The position numbers were made by a program, and so were the translations under genes. A stretch of 64,000 bases of DNA from Vitellaria paradoxa (taxonomy: Eukaryota; Streptophyta; Magnoliopsida; Ericales; Sapotaceae): assembly GCA_019916065.1 (NCBI GenBank), contig CM034244.1, positions 30,473,933 through 30,537,932 on the forward strand, in the 5' to 3' direction. Under the pieces are notes generated by a model, which was not told the DNA's origin, ran no database searches, and saw only the letters and a list, made by a program, of their open reading frames with translations. Positions 58,801 through 64,000 of this stretch are shown here, piece by piece (within the stretch, counting starts at the first letter, position 1; every line of letters starts with the position of its first letter).

Positions 58801-59254
58801 CAATTGGAGTTATGCTTGTGGTGGTGCCTCTCAAAGCGAGTCAAAGAGGAGTTCGGTTGATGAAAAAAACAAGGGACGGAGATCCATATCTGAGAAAATC
58901 CAGAGAAACAGCATTTGTTTGGAAAGAAAAACATCGGATGGCATAGAGTGGGACTTTGGCCCTAAGAGCCAAGAAAATTCAGATGGGATCGACAGGGGAA
59001 GATTATTGCAACTTGCTTCACAAGCATTGAGAAAAGACTACGAAGATGAAATTGAGAGATATGAAATGGTCAGAGAACTTAGAGACCATATATTGTCCGG
59101 TATGAGTATGTCATCTTCCCACGTCTTTGAAAGTCCTAATCGGCGCCTGGACCAATCCTTGCCTACCCAGGACCCTGCCAGTGTGGTATCTGAAAGTTTG
59201 ATGCTATTAGAGGGGCTTGGGCTGAAGGCAAAATCCGGCACTCAACACATTTGA
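55832..59254 (+). CDS. Coiled-coil protein, At5g41620-like (BRANCHLESS TRICHOMES-related family)
   Basis: Three exons by GT-AG borders that keep phase 0: 55832-56278, 56426-56524 and 57857-59254, giving 647 codons before TGA. Exon 1 ends ...ATD|GTGGGT, exon 2 begins after TTTGCAG with RMDRSRAGD, and exon 3 begins after TTTTGCAG with VETQSHG. Residues 87-100 (SARKLAATLWEINE) and 216-224 (LLKVLNCIW) are hallmarks of this plant family. Residues about 228-431 are a long, highly charged coiled coil, including ARDRIHNAISSIAGAIEIEKKLR and ALKELQSEKRAREILEQVCDELARGI. The C-terminal third is acidic to polar with ...SQALRKDYEDEIERYEMV. Members are annotated as USO1-like; BLT acts in trichome branching. 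The role of this one is unknown. Its length fits the family (about 600-700 residues). Confidence 0.85.
56525..57856 (+). other. Intron 2 of the coiled-coil gene
   Basis: 1332 bp, from GTATTG to TTTTGCAG. It contains a run of 17 G, A, then 7 G at 56556-56580, able to form a G-quadruplex on this strand and prone to sequencing error. There are no other features and no nested gene. Confidence 0.75.
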
Positions 59255-59577
59255 GATGGTAAATAATTTACCTTATTTGCTTCTCGTTTCATGACTATAT
59301 TTTGCTTGCATATCCCAAGAGACAATTGATATTCCCAGTGCAACTCTTTCTGTTAGGAGTGAATTGCTGAATTTTGCAATGCAAGATTGTGAATAGAAAC
59401 TCTATACGTTGTTATTGAGACCTTGTTGAATTATTTGTAGCAAACCTGTTTGTATTGCTCGAACACGTCTAGTTTTGTGGTTTGTTCAATTGGACATACC
59501 CTCTGGTTTCCCTATGGGGGCACAAAGTGTGGCTGGTTGGTAGGATGGGTCTCCATTTGCTGATTGAACATTATTCA
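59255..59577 (+). other. 3' untranslated/flanking region of the coiled-coil gene
   Basis: Ordinary T-rich 3' flank. No clear AATAAA, but plant polyadenylation signals are loose. Confidence 0.4.
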
Positions 59578-59999
59578 GGCCCTGTTTGGATGTCCAATAT
59601 TTAGCCAACTTTTGGTACTTTTTTGGCAAAAGTTGGTAGATGAAACTTTTGATGTATTTGGTAAAATAAATAAAAATTTTTAGTAACTTTTGGCATCGTT
59701 TAGTTATTTGGTAAAACAAATAGACAAATAGAAATTTTTAGTAACTTTTGACAATGTTTAGTTATTTGGTAAAACAAATTGAAATTTTTAGTAACTTTTG
59801 GCAACTTTTTATGTTTGGTAAAAATTTTAGTAACTTTTGAGTTGGATTGAAGTGAAATGACCATTATTCTCCTTGCCAATTCAGCAAAAGTTGGTATATT
59901 TGCAAGTTATCACATAAGATTGTTGGCAACTTTTGGTGTTTTGAGTAAAACACCAAAGTTGGTGTTTTTTGGGTTTTTTTTGCTCCTCCAAATGGGCCC
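59578..59999. mobile_element. MITE with GGCCCTGTTTGG ends
   Basis: 422 bp. The left end GGCCCTGTTTGGATG and inverted right end GGGCCCATTTGGAGG are flanked by TCA on both sides (59575-59577 and 60000-60002). The interior is built of several GTAACTTTTGG / TTTGGTAAAA(C/T)AAAT words in tandem. The ends and 3-bp duplication suggest a PIF/Harbinger-type MITE. It lies just behind the coiled-coil gene. Confidence 0.65.
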
Positions 60000-60005
60000 T
60001 CAATC

Positions 60006-60170
60006 TTCAAGGTGTGAGTTTGGATCCATGTCATAGCTCAAGTTATGACTTACAACTGCATGAGTTCAAACACCGGTCCATGCGACTAAATTCAAGGGTA
60101 TCTCTCCTAAGGTTTTAGCTCCAGGAGATATCCTCAATGGGTTAAAACTTAAACCCCTCTCTCATAAAAA
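60006..60170 (+). mobile_element. SINE-like unit
   Basis: CATAGCTCAAGTTATGAC (A-box-like) and, about 20 nt on, GCATGAGTTCAAACACCGG (B-box-like), then about 110 bp ending in CTCTCTCATAAAAAAAG. The layout fits a tRNA-derived SINE, but boxes are worn and no target duplication is evident. Confidence 0.35.
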
Positions 60171-60777
60171 AAGCCTCCTATTGTTCCTCGATTTCCTGTT
60201 AATTTTCTTGAACTCAGTTTGGGTAGATCAGTGTTTAATTAGCTTTGACAAATTTTAGCCGTTTTGACAGCTTGATTTGCCGGGGTGGTTTGAATTATTT
60301 GATGCTAATTATACTACCTGTTAACAGCAAATTCGGACCCATCTGCACCCAAACTGGCTATTACTGCCAGCTACGTTGAGCTGGGACCTGGAATAATATA
60401 TTCCATAATGGAATTGGATGGACATTGTCAGTATTTCAATAATGTAATGGAAGTTCGATAGCAACTTTTTTTTTTTTTTTTTCAAGATGAACCTCCCAAC
60501 TAGGACAGTCATATTGTATCCATCCTTAGAGAGTAAATTTTGAGATCATAGACTGTGTCACAAGACTTATTAACGGGGCACGTATGAACATAACTTATGC
60601 GAGTCTCTAGAAAGTAAATTTTGAAATGGTGAACCATCTTACAGGACTCGTGAATTGGGTAAGATTAGATAAAGTTTATGTGATTGGCCCAAAAGAGTTT
60701 AATAGCACCTAAGTGGTTTTAAACTTGAGACATTAGAGAAAGCACACATCCAAGTAAAGTCTTAACCACTAGACCTA
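60171..60777. other. Intergenic DNA, no gene seen
   Basis: Contains a T18 run near 60465. Paired blocks with AGAGAGTAAATTTTGAGATC and AGAAAGTAAATTTTGAAATG (60526 and 60608) form a loose ~80-bp tandem duplication. Confidence 0.4.
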
Positions 60778-61083
60778 GAGGGAGTTTGGAAGACATAAAG
60801 TTAGAAAAAGTTGGATGATCAGTCATTGTTTGGCGTTAGAAAAATAAACTCAAAACATTTTGAGATAACTCGTTCAAACGTGATCTCACCTACCCATTTG
60901 AACTGATGGGTTTTGGTCAAAAAAGTGATTAGAAAGCTGATAGAAATTGATAAAAGTTGGTAAATGTCGACAAATTTGTAAAATTTTTTAAAATAAATGC
61001 ACAAAAAATGAGATTGACTAAAAGTTGATAAAAATTTGTAAAAGATTATAAAAGTTTGAAAAAGTTGTCTTCCAAACAGGGCC
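60778..61083. mobile_element. Small MITE related to the 59.6-kb element
   Basis: About 306 bp. The left end GAGGGAGTTTGGAAGACATA and inverted right end GGCCCTGTTTGGAAGACAAC share TTTGGAAGACA and continue as inverted arms rich in AAAGTTG. A target duplication is not clear. The GGCCCTGTTTGG end matches the neighbour at 59578. Confidence 0.5.
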
Positions 61084-62171
61084 TTGACCCCTTGAGGTTT
61101 GATAGCACTGATTGTTTGGTTCTAAACCAACAATTACACAGTAGTATTCTTGACTACAAAATTTGTTGATTCACAAGGAAAATCCTCTAACTTGATATAA
61201 TCTCAACTGAAGTTCAATTAAGAGTTTAAATTCAACGAGTCATATTTACTAGAATTGGATAAGATATTATATTGATGAAAGTAATTTGGTTTACAATTCA
61301 TCAGTTCAAACGATAGTTCGACGTGTTGTATATTTGTCCAATTTGTTCCTTCAAATATTTACTAATGTCCAAGTATTTCACGTAAGGCCGTTCTGGATCA
61401 GTGGCATAAGTTGACTACGCAATGTGTTCGATCCTTGGGAAGCTCATTTAAACCTAACATTTTTTTACAGTCAGTGCTCTTTACGCTTAAGTGTCAAGAG
61501 TTGATGCCCAATACTTGGCAGGAGTTGAATTGAACTGGCATGTTGATTAAACCGACTGATCCAAGTCTAATAACAGTTTCAGTCACGACTAAGCAATAAT
61601 TACTGTCCAAGAGTTCAATCGGTATCTTCATGAAAATTGTTTTGCCTTTATCCATTTTTAGCATTCCTCACTGACAGAGCCGGCAAATTGGCGGTTTGGG
61701 TCGGGTTATAACGGGTTGAATTTAATTATACCTATTTAATAACGGTTTTTATTATTGGATGGATTAGATACAAGTTATATTAAACTTGCGAATTCGGACT
61801 CAAAGGTTTGTAAATTTTAAGCATATTTTTTTAGCATTTTTCTAATATATTCATAATTTGGTTTTACATGTATATGAGTCCACACATGTGTATGAGTCCA
61901 CAAAAACTAACATATTGAGAATTGGAGGTGTATAGAATTTTTTATAGTTATTATGACTCCTTAAGTAAAGGTAATGTTTTCTCACATCACCTAGAGGAAT
62001 GTAAAACATATATGCAGGGAACCAGGTGTTGTCTCTATTTTTCTATGCATTTAACCTTTGGTTTGCACTAAATAAGCACCCAATGTAGGAGCATGGAGGC
62101 TAATAAGAAAAGCATTAGAATCCATTAAAGTAATTAATGTATTGAAGTGGGAGTGGGCAAGAAGTATATAA

Positions 62172-62204
<33 letters not shown>

Positions 62205-64000
62205 CACGCGCGCATGCATGTAGATGATATAAAAAAATTAGCCTATTTATTATTCATTTACTACACTTTTCAATTATGGGCTTAATTGGCCAAATGGAAA
62301 CTTTTTTCAATTCCATCTCATTGTTCTTGTTTCTACTGTTAATCAAGAGATAAATGGATGTTTAATGGGTTGTATCATTAATTTATTTAAACTAGTTAAT
62401 TAAGTAAATGTTATCTTATTTACCTAATTATGCCCGCTAACAATTTTAATTAGGTTCAAACCCATTTAATTTGGATTTAATTGGGCAGATTCATGAGTTC
62501 GGGTTGTAATTGTGACCTATACTCACTGAACTCGTTCTTAAGAATTTCTAATAGCATTTTACTACATCTTTTAGTAATTTTTGCAAGTTTTAAAAGAAAA
62601 AAATTGTTTTGGCCACCCTTTCTTTGTAGAAATTGTGAACTTAACGCTATATTTTTATTTTCTCTTACATATATACTCTCGAAACTACTAAAAATTATTC
62701 CTAAGATAATAGATTATCAACGTAAAATATTAGATCGATTTTAGTCCATCTATAAGGTGTCTTTAGGAATATTTAAGCTAAATTTGAGTTTTTAAGTGAG
62801 ACTCTTTCAAGATAAACAATTAGAAATAACTAGTATTAACAAAGCAGGATTTCTATATATTATGCCCCGAAGCCTGCAACTCAGAGATGCAAGATAGATC
62901 ACATGCATGCATGCAATCTAATCACAAAACTTTTTTTTTTTTCTCATCAAAGCCGAACCTCAATTGGAGTAAGATAAATAAATAAAAACAAAATATAATA
63001 CAACAAAGTCTCTGCCTCAATCGATACATTATTCCAAAAGAAAATATATTGGGCTCAATTTGATCCATACATCCAAATTAAATAACAATGTAAAAATATA
63101 TACAACTGCTTCACAAGGAGGACCAAAAAAATAAATATATATTTAACAGCCTCTCACCTGAGGCACCAAAAAATAAGAAAGCATGATCAAAGAAAATACC
63201 AAAAAAAAAAAAAAAAAAATGGAAACTGCGTATCTCAACTAGTAAGTCTTGCATGTAGTCTCACCTTCCAACCTGCAATCGAATTTGTAGGGTAGTGAGC
63301 ATGATATCTACATACGCTTACATACGCTCACATTGCAACACATAACATAGTGACATGTTGTATCATGCCACTAATCATGATCATGACTCTCATAATGCAA
63401 TACAGCAAAATATAATGACATTATAATGTCAATAATATAATTAAACCATTCATCCCTCCATCAGTCATCATTATCATCATGCTCATACTCATCTTTCACA
63501 TCAATATGTATATAAACAATAACGTTATCGACTCCACTTATCATCACACTCAGCCGCGCACGCCCACGTGCACAACACATATAGGTAGATACTTTGCATG
63601 ATTAGCCCGTGGCCACAGGTTCTAATTAAAACTACACTATCCCTCGGTATTTGCATCCATTGCTAGAGCAAATGAAAACACGTTATAGCATTTGCATCTT
63701 TAGCCGCAATCAAAGAAAAACCACTATACCATTGTAGATATCTACATTGCTTTGTAGGTTACTAACTTACTAGAAATAAAAAGCAACCCATACGCAGGAT
63801 TAAGGACTTTCAAGCTGTCATATCCCTAACATAACTAGCCAGGATGGACGATATAGGAATGTGAAAACTAAAATAAATAAATAAAATCCAATCCAATTTC
63901 AATGCACATTGAGTAATAATCATCAATATATCCAAAATCGTTACTCATTCCCATATAAAATAATATTTACGTCACCTTCAATTTATCAATAACATAATCC
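61084..64000. other. Intergenic DNA to the window end
   Basis: No gene. A mixed microsatellite (TA)n(TG)n ending in CACGCGCGCATGCATG lies at 62175-62221. Part of a GGGTCGGGTTATAACGGGTT-type dispersed repeat is at 61695-61720. From about 63230 the composition (short ACATCA, CATGAT and ATCATG words) resembles that of the LTR at 900-1300, so an LTR fragment is possible, but I cannot define ends. Confidence 0.4.

Overview
The window is nuclear DNA from a flowering plant, most likely a eudicot (species not identifiable by reading alone). It is AT-rich, has introns with GT-AG borders, and is dominated by transposable elements and old viral DNA. I see only two host genes that look intact: an F-box protein gene (7135-8178, + strand, single exon) and a three-exon gene for a coiled-coil protein of the At5g41620-like / BRANCHLESS TRICHOMES-like family (55832-59254, + strand). 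Everything else recognisable is mobile, viral or decayed.

Layout. 1-3253: minus-strand LTR retrotransposon end with a ~2.7 kb LTR and a tRNA-Met-type primer site. 4372-6337: decayed CACTA-like element. 7135-8178: F-box gene. 7693-10741 and 18426-21481: two copies of a ~3.05 kb host segment (3' half of the F-box gene plus downstream DNA). Between them, at 10738-18425, lies one full genome-length of an endogenous pararetrovirus (Caulimoviridae, florendovirus/petuvirus-like layout) on the minus strand. Its 55-bp ends are identical, and its long polyprotein frame is broken only by four in-frame stops. 21.9-24.2 kb: a repeat island with ten copies of a 146-bp unit built from inverted GGTACTGT motifs. 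24.2-25.6 kb: an internally deleted LINE. 26.65-27.42 kb: a second, more decayed pararetrovirus control region. 27.66-28.56 kb: Copia gag/protease remnant. 30834-32282 and 33006-34233: two related MULE-type elements with ~100-bp inverted ends and 9-10-bp target duplications. The first carries a captured piece of an AT-hook (AHL) gene. 35.3 kb: 5S rRNA-derived scrap. 36.6-36.8 kb: repeat of ACGTGTC motifs. 37528-38209: Tourist-like MITE. 41.2-43.3 kb: hAT-like (TTF/DUF4371) transposase pseudogene interrupted by a tRNA-derived SINE with a 15-bp target duplication. 45304-46443: element with ~300-bp inverted ends. 48419-49553: tandem array of a small TRIM retrotransposon. 55.8-59.3 kb: coiled-coil gene. 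59.6-61.1 kb: MITEs and a SINE-like unit.

The most interesting structure is the virus/duplication composite at 7.1-21.5 kb. The order is gene 5' half - segment D - virus - segment D' - flank, exactly what is expected if viral DNA was captured during repair of a break that also duplicated ~3 kb of target. The right junction joins a viral ATG in frame to the F-box gene's C-terminal half, giving a 174-codon open chimeric frame. No cellular pathway links the genes here. The region is best read as a record of insertions and repair events around two ordinary genes.
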